DNA of 64,000 nt from Hyalella azteca (lineage: Eukaryota; Arthropoda; Malacostraca; Amphipoda; Hyalellidae), in assembly GCF_000764305.2 (NCBI RefSeq), contig NW_025947191.1, positions 62,001 to 126,000 of the forward strand, read 5' to 3'. The notes below the pieces were generated by a model, which did not search any database, was not told where the DNA came from, and saw only the letters and a list, made by a program, of their open reading frames with translations. Position 1 is the first letter of the stretch, and every line of letters starts with the position of its first letter. Positions 37,201 through 52,200 of this stretch are shown here, piece after piece. The position numbers were made by a program, and so were the translations under genes.

Positions 37201-40200
37201 CGAATTATTCTGCAGAATTGAGCTATAATAAAAAAATTATGCAAGTTTATGAGTAGAGGAGATACATGAGATACTTTTGTTGGTTCTAAATTTAAGTACA
37301 ACTTCTGGATAACGACCCGAAAGATGAATGCGCAGTGATCGAATACTCCTCAGTGACCAGTGCCGCAAAAGCGTGGCTACACGCAGAAACCAGTGTATTG
37401 GCAGCTAGGGTACAGTCAGACTGAGAGCCCTGCAACAAAGTTACTTGCGCGTTTGACCGCAGCAATGAGTGTTTATGACAATCAGGACCGAAAAGTACAA
37501 CTGCGGCTATTTTTCAGTTGTGATATTGACCGATTAGGCAGGACGAGTATATATTGGATCCTGAGAACTTACTGCCCGCAACATATAGCCTTCGATTGCT
37601 ACCTATCTTGTCTTGCAGGAATGAAGCGTCTAGCATTGGGACCAGGTCTGATGCTCAAAAGTGTACTGTCAAACTACTCCATGGACCTCGATGATCTCAA
37701 TGAAGTCAGAGATTTCACGTGGACCATCCAATACACGGCCGGCATCACCGCTAGGGCAAAAGTGCGTAACGTATTATTTTGATGATAATTCAATGTTAAG
37801 ACGTTTTCATAAATGATTTTAATGTGATACATAATTGATTTGAAAACGCTCGCGATAAATCCCAGTGCCGATAGCTATCAGAGTTTGAAGTGCCGAGGAA
37901 GGGAAGGCGGGAGAAACTGTCAATCTTAAGCCAGGTTTCTAAAGTTACCCCGCCTAAGACAGCAGACCGTATGTATGTGCGTGATCTAATTTGTGCGTTA
38001 TGTCGTTTCAACAGGTTAAAAATGAACATCGTTAGAGAAATATCGGATCTTGTTATGAATAAGCACCCCAGACGTTACTGGGGTGCGTATTCTTAACAAA
38101 AACATTACTTAGGTGCGTATTCTTAACCAGATTAATTGAATGAATAATACAAACAAATTAGGCCCATTTAAACATTTTTAAGAATTACAATTCAATGTAA
38201 GAAAGTACGTTGCAAAACATTAAATCCCAAATAATAAGCTGAACATCTCAGACTCTCAGTCAAACTCATGTGCCGCAATATGATCACAAAAAGCATCAAA
38301 AGAGTTATTCCACAAAGATTTATACTGGGGTGCGTTCCTGAAAGTGAGGATTAAAAAAGTCATTCCCCAAAGATTTATACTGGGGCGCGTTCCTGAAAGT
38401 GAGGACTAAAAAAGTCATTCCCAAAGATTTATACTGGGGTGCGTTCCTGAAAGTGAGGATTAAAAAAGTCATTCCCAAAGATTTATACTGGGGTGCGTTC
38501 CTGAAAGTGAAGATTAAAAAAGTTATTCACCAAAGTTTATACTGCGGTGCGTTTTATTAAAAATTATATACTAGGGTGAGTTTTCTTTACAAGGTCATAA
38601 TGGAGTGCTTATTCTTTAAACAAGATCCGAATTTTTTGAATGAAAAAATACCATACACATAATTATTATCCGCGTTAAATTTACAACACTAAGTCGTACA
38701 TGTGGTACCCTCAATATGACTAGCAGGTGATGGGAAAGCCGAAGATAAATATCAAACAATTTTTTAGCCTTCAGTTTACTCTGAACCCGTTTTAGTAATT
38801 TTCTTCTCCTGAAAAATTGAAATTTCTAGTTCACACCGTCTTAAAAAGTTATCTTCTGCTTTCGTTTTGGAGCTAAAACATCGAGCAACATATCATTTGA
38901 TTCGTAAATGGAATATTATGCTACTCTATTTTCCGATTTATTTAGTGTTCGATCATGAATTGGCGAGGGAGGAAGAACTGAAAAATACTCTAAAAATGAA
39001 AAAAAGCATCTAGAGTAGCTAAATATTTGTATTGTGAATCGAATGATATGTCCGTCGATTTTGTACCATGTAAATAAAAAGAGGAGATTTTTGAAAATAC
39101 CATTTTTCCCATTTTCTTTATATATCTCGTTTTTTTCAGTTCCCCAAAAAATATATACGAAAAAAGCTGCTTATATTGTTGTTTTGCATGTGTGTATGAA
39201 ATTTCGGAATGATCGGTCAGTTAATAAAACAAAGTTTTCTGGGCAGTCCTTCATATTCCCTCAAGCTCCTATATGATCGTGATCCAGTGACTACAAAGAA
39301 TTAACCCAGCAGGCAATGCCAGGTTGAATATACGTTGAATATTAGTTTAGAATGAAAATTGAATCAACGTCATTTTTTCATCATTGTGCATTTCGAAGTT
39401 GTTTCAACGTTGAATTCGCGTTGACATCTGACAGCAAAATCGCAAACATATGTATATATATATGCAATTTTAAAGTCAGAGTTTTACGCGACTTCAACTT
39501 TGAAACAACGTCGAAATGTACGACGTTGAAAAAAATGACGTTGATTCAATTTTCATTATAAATCAATATTCAACGTTATTTCAACATCGTGTATTTTGTT
39601 GTTTCGATGTTGATTCAACGTGATTGACTGCTGAGAAGATAATGGCAATATTACGATAATCATCAGTAGGTACTGGTAATTTAAGGGAGTGTTATTACCA
39701 TATCATGGTAACATAATGATAACGCAATAGGCGTATGATTATGAGAAAATACTTATTTGAGCTGGTAATCGCATGATAATTTATTGTTACTTATTTATTG
39801 TTATTGCTCTCTATTCAAATTTAACTGGAACTGTGATTCCAATGCAATAGTAACGTGATAGTGTAAAGATGATGGTATTGTACAGATAATTTGCATAAAG
39901 TGAACGGATTATTTTATTGCCACCTACAGACGATGCTGATTAAGAAGAAAGCGTTAGCGTTTGTTTCAACGCTTCCATGGTACTCCTGGTACTCGCAGTA
40001 CCTGGGCTTCTCCGATGAGCTTCTAGGCCTCAGGTCTGTGAAGGATCATGAAAAGGCATCAATAGATCACGCAACCGCCTTCATTAACAGAAATATCCCC
40101 TACAACACGGCTCAGCTGGCTACCCTTGCTTTAAAAGTAAGTGAGAGTTAGAGGAGTTATTCCCTATATTTATTAAAAAAACTTTTAACTAAATTCAATA

Positions 40201-43200
40201 CATTTTAGAATCCGGTAACTATTTCCGCCAGAAAATATTTTATACTACAACTTCTCCGTGGTAGTACTAGGACGCATAACCTACTTTTTCATTACAAGAC
40301 TCTTACAACTGTTCATTTTTATAAGGATTGGCTACAAAAGTGGATTTAAATTGATTACTGATCAATACCACCAGCAGAAAAAACACATAAGTTTGGCTTT
40401 AATTGTCAGTAAGTAGCGTCAATAAATCAATATATGCTAAATTAAAATATGAGAATAATCCGTCAGGATTTTTTCATTAGATGAATATTAACAAAGGAAA
40501 ATATTTTGCAATCTTTTTATGGGTCACAAAAATTTTGCACGCGAGCAACATTCGGTTCGTGTAGGCGCCTCAGGGGGCTTTCATATTCTACACTCAGAGA
40601 AAAAATTTAGGCTTTGTACAAATGCAATTTACTTTTTACTCATATCTGGGTTATTCAAGCCTAGTTTGGTCCGACAAAAGGGCGTATCAATGTTGCGGGC
40701 AGAATATGTGTAACTAATAAGATAATATGAACCATTCAGTTTATGTATCCTGAAATGGAGATATATGGTGTAAGAGTCATATGGTGTCCGCCTCACTCTT
40801 TTCAACAGGTTTTTGGAACCACAGTTTTGATATGTTGTGTCATCAGCTTTGCACTTCTTGTGCCCTCGGCAAACCACTAAATGTAACAGAAGTGACCAGG
40901 AATTTAAAAGCAAAGACAATACCACAAAAATTCACCATTTCTTTATAACAGAAAACGCTTCGTAGTCCAGCTCTATCGTCTATTCATAACACAAACTTCA
41001 GTTCAGAAGAAGTTTAGTCCTAGAAATACAAACACAATCAATTAATATAGTAAAATCAACTGTCAGGTTGTAAAAAGAAAACAAATAAATAAGACATGAA
41101 ACGAACGCTAGTGAACGGGCCCATATATTTACTATTTAAAGAGGAAAGGAGCTAAAAGCGGCATTCAGACAAGGCTGTTTGAATAGAAGGGTTAAAACTT
41201 CGAAATCACTATCAGATGCAGAGGTGTTGCACTGCTCGGCATGAACACGTACAACAGAATGAGCAGGATGTGCAGGTATGTTCCCCCCCTATCGAAATTC
41301 GAAGACCTGTCAGCCGCTGGCACACGGACGCCCCAAGTTTTTATGGCGTGGTAAATTAGAAGCTCTATGTCCGCTTTAGGTTCCGGTTGCCGTAGCGAAA
41401 TAAGCGCCGAAATGGAATCTTGTGAAATTACTCGTCGAGCTTGGGGCGATCGTGGGGCGCGCGTATTTGGTACCTGATACGTTCGGGACAGACACGGCCG
41501 AATATGAAAAATGCTTTAAAAAACTGCCCCCTCCCTTCCCCCCCCCCTTATGAGGGGAAGGGAGGGGGCATTTCCATCTCTGTACGTTATATATATATAT
41601 ATGCAGTCTATATTGCACTACTCGCTCAGTTTTAAGATCAGAGCAGTCTACCAGAGGCTCAATTTCATGCAAAGACGTTTGCAGCTAGTAAATTTTATGA
41701 CATGGCGTGGTTAGAAATGAGGGCAATAATCGCAAATAAAAAAATTCAATCGATACATCAACAGGTATCCCTGATTCGAGGTAATGCAAGTCAAGCCAAT
41801 TTCTCCTACTAAATCCATGTATCCTACTGAACGAACAACGTTGTTTTTAAAATAATCGTTGAATTATATTTGCCGTTTCATTTCATGTAACTTTCGTCAC
41901 ATTAAATTTCTATAGAGCAAACAGTTCTGCAAGGGCCTCGAATTTCTGCGTTTATTGACGAAAGATCACACAATAGAACGGAGTAGCACATGTTAATCTT
42001 AACAAAATCTAGATACGGCACTAACTTGATTGCAGCTTACAGTTATTCACAGTTCATAGCAAGTGAGGATCTTTCTGCATCCATCGTCGGCTGCGGCAAT
42101 GACAGTTGGCATTGACTTTCACATGTAGTTCTTTACAAGCATCTAAGTCAGTGGTTCCCAAACTTTTTCAGGCTGGCGCCCCCTTTGGCTCCCTAGTGAA
42201 TTTCTAGCGCCCCCCACAGACACATATAAAATCATGCGCCTCTTTCTATAAAATTTAGGACGCTGCAATTTTAAAAGATATAGGTTAAACACGAATGTGT
42301 ATTTCAGAAATAGAACCCATTTTAGTGAACCAATGTTTTTCAGCTGTTTTAACTGTTTCAGCACTAGAAACCTAGGACGTCTCGGGCAAATTTACGGCCC
42401 GGACTCGTGGCCAGTCTCACGACCAATCTCCAAATTCAATTATCAAGTAATATCACTAAAACTAATGAACGCAGCTCAATAAAACTTGGAACATGTATTC
42501 ATCAGAACTTAACGGTGATGTTTAGCTTGCGAAAATTTTTTAAATATCACCTTCATTCGTGAGTTATAAACTTATATTGCGATACAGGCCGAAATTCGCA
42601 GTGATCGAAGAATTTCTTCCAAATTACCTAACAGATTTGAACGAAATTTTGAATATACATTCATAACTACCAAATGGCGCTTTTTAGATTCAAATAATTT
42701 TTTGATTTACCGTCGTTTTCGAGATTTATTTCATTTCACCGTTATTCTTGATTTCACTCTTCCTTATTCGCTTTCGTTCGCCAGTTAAACAGATATAGGC
42801 AGGAGGAACGACCGGCTTTTCTACCGGCTGGTTTAACCAAGAGCCGTTTACGTATAGCCGTATAACTCGCAAACGAAGGCTAAACGAAAAAATTGTAACG
42901 AGCTAAACATCACCGTTGCTGAGGTTTGGTATTAAAATACTAAATTTCGTTCAAATCTGTTCAGTAGTTTGGAAGAAATTTCTTGATTAGCGCGAATTTA
43001 AGCACGAATTGCTGTTTAAATCACGAATGAAACTCGCGAACGAAGGCACAATCGAAAAAATTTTCACGAGCTAAACATCGCCGTTCGGTAGTTAGGACTG
43101 TAAATTCAAAATTTCGTTCGAATCTGTTCAGTAGTTTGGAAGAGATTCCTTGATCAATGTGAATTTCGGCCCGTATTGCCATATAACTATGGCAAAAACA

Positions 43201-46200
43201 ATTGAAGGCAAAATTCAAAAAAATTTCACGAGCTTTCAATTACCGTAAGGTCCTAATGAATACGTGTACCAAGTTTCATCGAGTTAAGTTCATTAGTTTG
43301 AGAGATATTCCTTGATCATTGAATTTGGAAATTGGCCGTGAGACCGGCCGGTAATTGGTAGGAGACGTAAACCCAGGAGAGGTTAAAAAAATATAACTCA
43401 GTACTCACTGCAGTGAGTGACAGAGAGCGCATTTTCTCGTCGACGAAAACGTGAAGTCACGGACGGACTGACAGGCGGACAGACAGACGGACCGACATCG
43501 CGAGCACAATAGTGAATTTTTTCCATAAATGAGAAAATACGCTAAAACAGATCTGGGTGAAAAAAACCATCGCTGGAGTCATGTGCTGCACGTGTTGTGT
43601 ACAAATCGTCAAACAAACGTTCGAACGTCTGACTTCGACTTCGGACTGCCGCCCCCTCTATCGCCCCCCTATCGCCCCCTATCACCCTATTCTTCTTTAC
43701 CGCCCCCCAAAATCTTTCCATCGCCCATAGGGGGGCGATATCGCCCACTTTGGGAACCACTGATCTAAGTTATCAACTGCACTCTAAATTCCTGGAGAGA
43801 CAATCAAATAAATAGCGGAATAAACGATAGTTATGGAAATCCTCAAATCATATATGTTGCTCACAGAAAGGCTCCTTGTAAAGTAAATAGTTAATAAGCT
43901 ATCTTCTGCTTTAGCAATAAGCTCAAGCATGCAGACATATGCCCAATGCTGAACAGTTCTTTGGTTGAAGAAACCATTCGTCTAGCAAAAAAATTTACCG
44001 GGTCTGAAAATACTGCTTGCAACTGCTGAAAAATGGAGAATAGAAGCATTTCTGAATTCAATCGTCTAATACCAATTCAATATTGCTCGATGGAAATTTT
44101 CTGAATCTATCTTCGTATAATTTGTAGTTCTTCAGAAATAACCAAATTCATCCTTATACTTGAATGTAACTCCATAATGAAGCCTGATGATACAACGAAA
44201 TCTGTCTCTTATACACATCTAGATGTGTATAAGAGACAGCTTCATAGGGACTGGCCAAGATGTTTAGTGGCAAAGGAGTCGAAAGTGAAAATCGGAGTTG
44301 ACTGCATGGGGGCACTTGTTGACCACACCATCTGTAGCTGGAGACTGACTGATTAGACGCTGACGTATTTTCGTGACGTTGTGGCCGGGTAGATGGTTCT
44401 TTGCAGCAATTTAGAAATGAATAGTTTAAGTGGTAGCAGGGTTGTCGCGATTAATAAATCTAACATTAATTGAAATGTATGAACCTGGCTCCAAATTCCC
44501 AACTGCATATTAAATCAATGAATTTGGTTTTAAACTATTTGGTGTCAACTTTAAGTTAAGGAAAATAGGCTGTTAAGTTATGACCAATCTGACTACCTGA
44601 ATATTTAGATCTTAAGAATAAAGGCACATTTTCAACACCCATCGTGCGATAGCGTCATCAGCGTTTGACCAGGGGCATCATGACGAAGCTTGACCAGCTG
44701 CTCTTTTTAATCATATTACGCAGATTTGGCCTACCGGGCAATTGACTTCCAAAAGAGGCTGTTAAATAGAAGCCAAACACCCTACGTGGCCGACTTGCTC
44801 TTGATTCACCCCTAAGCCGAATATAGTTCCTCTAAAACGACCTTAATCGGCACGAAAATTTTGACAGGGCCGTTCTATAACTCCTGACCTTATAGTCAGC
44901 CAGCCTAGTATAGAAATTGCGTGACGACATACCGACGTACGCAGATGCGCACTGCGCACAACTATATCTAAACTAGTGCCGATCACATAAGAATAGGAAG
45001 GATATCCTTATACCTGAAAAACGAGCCAATAATAAAATTGTTAACTAACAAGACATGGTTAATATGGCAGACCCTGTATAGGCAACGGCTTCTCGTCCGT
45101 GTCCGGTTCGAGGCAGGTTGAGAGCAGGATATAATAGGGAAGAATTAGGGGTTTTAGAAGAAGTGGGAGAGAGAATGAGTTATTATGTTGACATCTAAAA
45201 CGTTTACTGAAACGTTTTGTATACTATGTTTATTGAAATAGCTTCGCAACTATACGTCATAAGAATGGCGAAGCGCATATTATTTGGCTTACGATTTGCA
45301 TGTCATATTATACGGTGATGACTAAATTTATTTTAAAAACTTCCTTGTCGAAGAATAGAAAAAGCAATAGATAAGTTTTTAAAAGAATTGTAACGTGATG
45401 AGAGGTATTTCAAATAGAATGATTAGCATATAATCCATATTGCATTTGCAATGAACAATCATCCTCCTGAAAAACTGCTTGATTTCCTGAAATAAATCAA
45501 ACAATTCGTAACAGGTTATAAACTTTGATAAGAAATATTTATCAAAAATATTTTGCCATAAAGTCAGTCAAATTGATATATTAAACAGTGCTCTGAATAT
45601 TATTATTCGTCATAAATTTTCGAATTAATTAACAAAAGAATAACGATTTATGGCACAAGTAGTAATTTGAGAAAGAATTGGGGTAAAAAATTGAAATCGT
45701 CGTAATTTGAGAAAGAATTGGGGAAAAAATTGAAATCCACCCAAAAATTTCAGAATGCGGGAGTATATTATTAAAATTTGTTCAGACCAAAGTTAAATAA
45801 ATTTACAAAGTGTGGTAAGATGTTAAATATTTTTTTCAGTGTTTTAATGAATTATTTAATTCAAGAAGGGATTTTCAAAAGACTGCATTAGAAATTTGGG
45901 GAACATCATTTTTCCCTGTCAAGGGAAAATGCTTTAAAATAGCCGAATGACAAACGGCATTCTTCGTCATGGCATGTTGCAGTGCCTGTGTATTCCAAGT
46001 GCATAATGTTGCTCATCGTTTACGATGGGAACAAGCACAATGCGTACCATGCTACATGGAAGGTGCTTAGAAAAGTGATGTTATCTGCAAGAATCGACAA
46101 TGACGTCTATTACTTGAATTTGAAAGTATTGTGAGCGCTGGCCCGCCGAACTTAGTTCGAATATCTGAAGCTGATTGCTGTAATGTAGGACCGATGGCAT

Positions 46201-49200
46201 CTGAATTCTGAATCAATCGTCTAGTGAAGGTAAGACTACAACTTAGTAGTTTTACTAGAAATGCATGTCAGTTTATCTTCTGTTGACGTAAAAATAATGC
46301 AAATTGCATTTCATTCAATTTTTTAATCATTTATATATCAAATGTGAATGTATATGTAGTGATGGCTCATTTGTTCAAAATTACGATCAATCTAGACAGG
46401 CCACTTGTTGATCCGAAACTATCAATATCAGCCAGGTTTAAAAGAAAGGACCATTTTCATGTCTTGTAGACCATTTGAGAATTACTACCTACTGTTAGTG
46501 TTAATTTTCACCTCTACAGCACCAGTCCAAAATACAAATGTAGAGTCCAATAATCCATCATATGCACTCATAACAAGTTTCATATTGAAAATCATCTGCC
46601 ATTTAAAAGCATATGCTTATAAATAAATTAGAATGCTGTCAGTTTATATTTTTATTTGTGTTCAGATAGATTGAATTTACTTTCCTAAAAAGTCCCTCAG
46701 TCACAATGCTTCTACTAGAAGTGACTGAAATTTACATTGTAAAAGCTGCCTATAGTTTGCTTAGCTCCCTAAAGTTCAGCCGGCAGAACTATTGAATTTG
46801 GGCTGGAATTACAACTAGAATCCATGATTTACTTTTGTGCCGAGAACATTTAATGCTTTTAATTATTATGAGAATATCTGCAGTATTACTTTACCTAATA
46901 TATTAAAATTTCAACTATTTTCTAGTTTTTAGCTGCCTGTTGGGAAAGCGTCCAAGGATGCGCAATGCCAAGTTCCTGCCAATATTACTGACTGGCCTCG
47001 CTAAATTGTAAAATGAATTCCTGTGTACTAAGGTGATGCATGAATTTTATACTAGAAAGCCTTTTTACCAATTTTCTCTCATAATGTAACAATTGATCTC
47101 ACAATTTTGCAGTAATACAACATAGTAAGAGAAGTATTTGATAATAAAATATCATGATTGTGTAATGGATTTGAAAATATTGGTAAAGTATCCAATATCT
47201 TGGTTTCAAATCATACAATGTGCTGTGCTTTGAGTTTAACATGATATGACATTGGTGATTGATGATCTTAATGAAGTGTGATTCAATATTATTTGCAGAC
47301 TCTCATAGTTTGTTGCATATTAAATATTGAAACAGCTATTTACAAAGAAAGGTCTTTGATGAATGGATTCTGTATTTGCAGTGGGTTTAAATTCTATTTG
47401 AAGCATATTTATTTTTATAAAGTGCAAATTCTGAACAGGCTTGCATAATGAAACTTGAAACGCTGGTAGTATCAATGGTATCATAACTAAGAGAAAACTT
47501 ACAGTAAGAATTTAGGACATTTTTTTAATTGTTGTCACCTGACTTATTTTGTTAATTGGCCTCTGTAAAGTGCTGAAACTTGTTGGCTTCAACTTATTAA
47601 AATTCATATTATGTGATAGAGTTTGATTAATTACTATGGAATATTTCTATAGTTTCGAACTTCCAAGCACTGATGGCTTTTGTGATGAGCACATTCTTTT
47701 CTTTAATTTTTGGTGATATTTCAGAGCTGTGTAAGGCAGAAGGCGATGTTATGACCTGCTGGGAGCACCCCAACGTTGAGCCTGGAATTGAGGCTGCAGC
47801 GACCCATCGTGGAATAATTGTCACCTGTTCTCCAGGCGAGTAAGTACGTTGTAATAATTAATGGGTTTTTCATGAAGTTTGAAAGCCATTCTATTCATTC
47901 ATAATTATTTGCTTGGTCGTCAGGTTTGATTTTACTTCATCTAAGTGACCAATGCAATGAGTTGACATATTTTTTATTTAGCAATAAAGAAGAATATGGC
48001 ATCAAAACAAGATTGAAATTTACAAGATCCAGGGTTGTGGACTTTTTGATTTTTTGATTTAAAAAAATAATAAAAAAAATCAAAAATCAATGATTTCTTT
48101 ATTTTTTCATTATTTTTTTATTTATTTAATTTTTTATTTTTTTTAGCTTTTTTGTCTTTTTGAAAGGTTATTTTTTATGTTGCAATTAGCCTACTAACAA
48201 TAACAGTATATGGATCATAATGGATGGCAAAAAAAGGCACTTATTGCCTTTAATAATGGCCAAGGTGGTGTTTATCACTTTGGGATTTTTGGGTAAACAA
48301 TTATAGATAAGTCTATTCCTTAACTTTGTAAAGTTTGTATGGAGCAAGGTAATGAGCTAAATATTGACCATTTAACTGGCTTCAATATACAAAAACACTT
48401 CAGGAATGCAGATATTCTAAACATTGAAGAGTCACATAACAGTAACAGATAGGTAGCTGAGAGCACAGTGCACAACACTATCAATAGATCTAATAGTTTT
48501 TTGTCCTATAAATCTACCAGACTCTACCCTCTAAACACACCAACTAGTAGTGACTGAGTGACTGACTGCACTGTTCCCATTTAATTCAGACCAATAAACC
48601 ACCACTAAACATAAACTGAACGATAACCAAACAAACCTCAAACGACTTAAAATGAGACTTATGTTATGAGAAAAGCTAACACTGTTTGAAATAAACACGT
48701 GCACAATTCAAGCATTTTATTTCCTTTCACTGCATTTAATTATTTTATATATAGTTTTATAATAGTAATTGTTTTGTTTCTAGTTATAAATTCACATTTT
48801 TGAAGATTGAAATTGAATATTTTAATTAGAATACTCGTATTAGAGTAGAAAATCTTTCTAATTGACTAAAAGGTCAATCCAATCTCAGCTTCTCAATATA
48901 CAGGGTGGGGTAGAACCAATTGAGCAGTTTTGAAGCAAAATAAGAGTAATTGAGGTACATAAAGTAGAAAGATTATTTTCCTAGAGGTTAGCATAGCATA
49001 CCATTTAGAATGCTCATGTATTGAAAATAATATCTGAAAGATGGGGGCCATTAGCTGCAACACACTGTTGGAGTCATTCTCAGAGGATGGAGTAACCATG
49101 ACAGTGAATTCCAATCGCTATGCTGCAATGTTGCAATATTTTTTGCAGCCCAGGATGGAAAGCATTGTCGAAAATTAAGCATTGGCAGACATGTGGTTCC

Positions 49201-52200
49201 AGCAGGATGGGGCTACAGCTCACACAGCCCGAATGTCACTCAATGTTTTGAAACTCATGTTTCCCGGAGGTCTGGAGTCTCTGAGGGGTGATTTACAGTG
49301 GCCTGTGAGGTCACCTGATTTGAGCATTTGCGATTTTTTCCTTGGGGACATCTAAAAGAAAGGGTGTTCAGAAGTTGCCCTCACACCCTACCACAGCTAA
49401 GGGACGGATTATTGCAGCAGAGGTTATGGCCATCGCTCGGATTATGTGTGAACGTGCTGTAGGAAACTTCCGAGAACGACTCCAACAGTGTAATGCAGCT
49501 AACAGACACCATCGTCCTGATATTGTTTTCAAAACATAAGTATTTTAAATGGTATGTTATGCTAATCTTGATGCAAATAAACTTTCTTCTTCATGTACCT
49601 CCATTACTCTTATTTTGCCTCAAAACTGCTCAATCGGTTCTGTCCCACCCTGTATGAGCTAGTTAACACATTTAAATTGTATATTGTGATCAATATATAA
49701 CAAATAGTCAAATAGTTAAAGACTACCTATAGCCCTATACAAATTAGCTAAGCTGCTAGCTGTGTACAATGTATAGCAACACTTGATACCTCTGTACCAA
49801 AAACATTCAATTTATTGGAACCTAATACACAATAAAGTCAACAAGTTTATATACCAATTTTTCAGTCATAGTACATTTATACTAAACCATGAACAACAAT
49901 ACCTCAAAATAAATTAAAGACTGCCACTCAATATATTTAAATATATAAAATAATCAAAAAATTAAAAAAAATTCTTGATTTTTTTATAAAAAAATCAAAT
50001 GATTTAATCACGTGATTTAATCATTTTGATTTAATCATTGCCAACCCTGACAAGATCTCATCCCAATTTTCTGTCAATGTAAGTGAAATGTAAAGGAAGG
50101 GAATGTGTTCAGAGAGATTGTTTCATTTGCTTTTACCTTACTAGTTCAACATCTTCGATTTTTTGTTTATGGAGATTCGCTGGTTTTAACTCATCTTATG
50201 CCCTCTGTTATATTGTTGCTTATTTTTATCAGTATTTCTGTCTCCCATTCCTCTTTGACAGACTACCGTGGATAATCTTCGCCTGCCTTTCCTCCCCAAC
50301 GGCCCTCCTCCTCTCTGTGAGATAACCCCGTGCACGCTGGGGCGACCTATCTGGCGTCCAACTCAACAACCACCTACCACCCCTTCCTTGCGGCGTCTTC
50401 TACGTCTGCCACCAGAGGCACCTCTGTGCGCGCGGGCTGACAACCGGTGCCTCATACAACGCTGACAGCATCATCGCTACCTTGAATAGACGGTACCTTG
50501 AAGAACATGTAAAAAGATATTGGTTTATTGTAACAAACTACGGAGCCTAGTTGGCATACGGTGACGGCAGAAATATTATCTCTTCATAAATTGCATGGCA
50601 TTTAATTACGAATTGCTGGCATGGGGTGAAATATTTTGTTCAGAAGTGTCGTCTCGTCCCCAAGCCGAAAATAATTAAATGGTATCAATTATGAATGGCT
50701 GGCTTGTGGTGCAAGATGATGAAAGATTTTAAATCGGAAAAGTAGCGCTCATCTATTGTCAGTACCTGTATTTCGTACTTTTAAAAATTTTCCAATGTCG
50801 TGATGAAGTGGCCTACATCAGTTTTTTTCGTTTGTTGAATGTCGTGTCTAGTAAACGTGATAGCTCATGCTTTGGTACTATATTAAAAATCGATTATGAA
50901 TTTGACGATAACATTTTTGGATTTATTTTAACAAATGTCTTTTCTAAATCAACGCCCTAATTAATTGATTTTTTATGATGATTTCTCGATTTGCAATTAA
51001 TGTATTGCTAAGAATGTCAAATGAAAATCGGCCATAACCTATTCATATCTAGATTCAGAAATTAATATGAAGCTGTTCAGACGTATTACCTTGACAGGTA
51101 GGAAATTTGAGGTAATGCTGAACTTGCGTTGATATCAGTTTTTCGCACACTTTTCGATTTAAATGGAAGAGTATTCCTTTCATGCATCGAAATATAATTA
51201 TATGAGTTTGGCTACTTTAGTTAATCGGTGTTTGAGAATTTTGTGCTTAAGGGAGGATCTGGCTCATTGTTTAATCTCGTTTATATGAATTATGATTGTC
51301 TCCGTTAAGCCGTGGTCGAGAGCGGACGCTCGTGCTCGTGTTCCCAAATTTCTAAATTTTTAACTTTTTGCTGTGCCGTTTTCGGAACTCTTTTCGCATT
51401 TTTTTATGATCCGTGCCAGAGAATAACCGAATTTCAGTTCAGTTCAGTGAAGTCTGTAAAAGTGAGTGCAAATAGAATGAACAAGCCAAACAAGTGAAAG
51501 TGTTTTCATTTTCAAACAACGCGGACCTGTGGAGTCAGTGAGGGTTGCCGCGCGAGGGTAACGCCCACGCCCTGACCCACGCGGGACAATAAGCCTTTGT
51601 TCTCGCGCCTACCTCTTCCTAGCCGCTGTGATCGCCGCTCTCTGAAAGCCGCTTGCTCTCAAGTCTTTAACAATTTTGAACAATCTAACAATTTGTACAA
51701 ATTTTACTCAACTTGATTTCGGTTTTAAACTTGTGTTTATCTAGCTCTTGCATTTGCAAGCCGCTTATTCTCAAGTCTGTAACTGAGTTTTTCCAGCCCT
51801 TTGAAACTTTACAATTTTTACTTAACTTGTTTCAGTTTTAAATTGTGTTTTTTCTTTGGCTCTTGCATTTTATGATGGCTGGTCAGAGAGGAAAAAATTA
51901 AATGAGAAGGCCTCCAGTCCTGTTAAACCGAATTCGAAGATCAAATTGCAAAATGAGCGAGGAGAAATTTGTAAATTTTGCAAGCTGGAATCGCTTAACG
52001 TCAATGACACTACAGTGGCCTGCGATCGTTGCGGGGATACCATCTGCAACAACTGTGCAAAGTTAAGCAAGACTGACTGCTCGGTTATTCGTAAAAACAA
52101 GTCAGTACACTGGTACTGTCAGGACTGCCAACAACCTGCACTGCTGCACAAAACAGAAAATAGCGCTAACGCAGAAGGTAAAGGCCGCAAAGAGGTCATC

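Larger units (their letters stand above)
47725..50465 (+). pseudogene. Broken two-exon gene remnant inside duplication copy B
   Basis: Counterpart of 2338-3045. The first block, 47725-47839, is open (LCKAEGDVMTCWEHPNV, then THRGIIVTC) and ends at GTAAGT. The second, 50262-50465, retains DNLRLPFLPNGPP and GRPIWRPT but has lost one base just after its acceptor, which breaks the frame. A hAT element with a nested mariner sits in the intron between them. Confidence 0.45.

Noticed and set aside
38055..38600. CRISPR-like array
   Set aside because: Units are contiguous with no unique spacers between repeats. It is a minisatellite in a eukaryotic intron.
44240..44640. Possible vector or other foreign sequence after the adapter
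   Set aside because: Only the 38-base adapter is artificial. The following sequence is AT-rich like the rest of the window, carries family repeats soon after, and shows no vector features.
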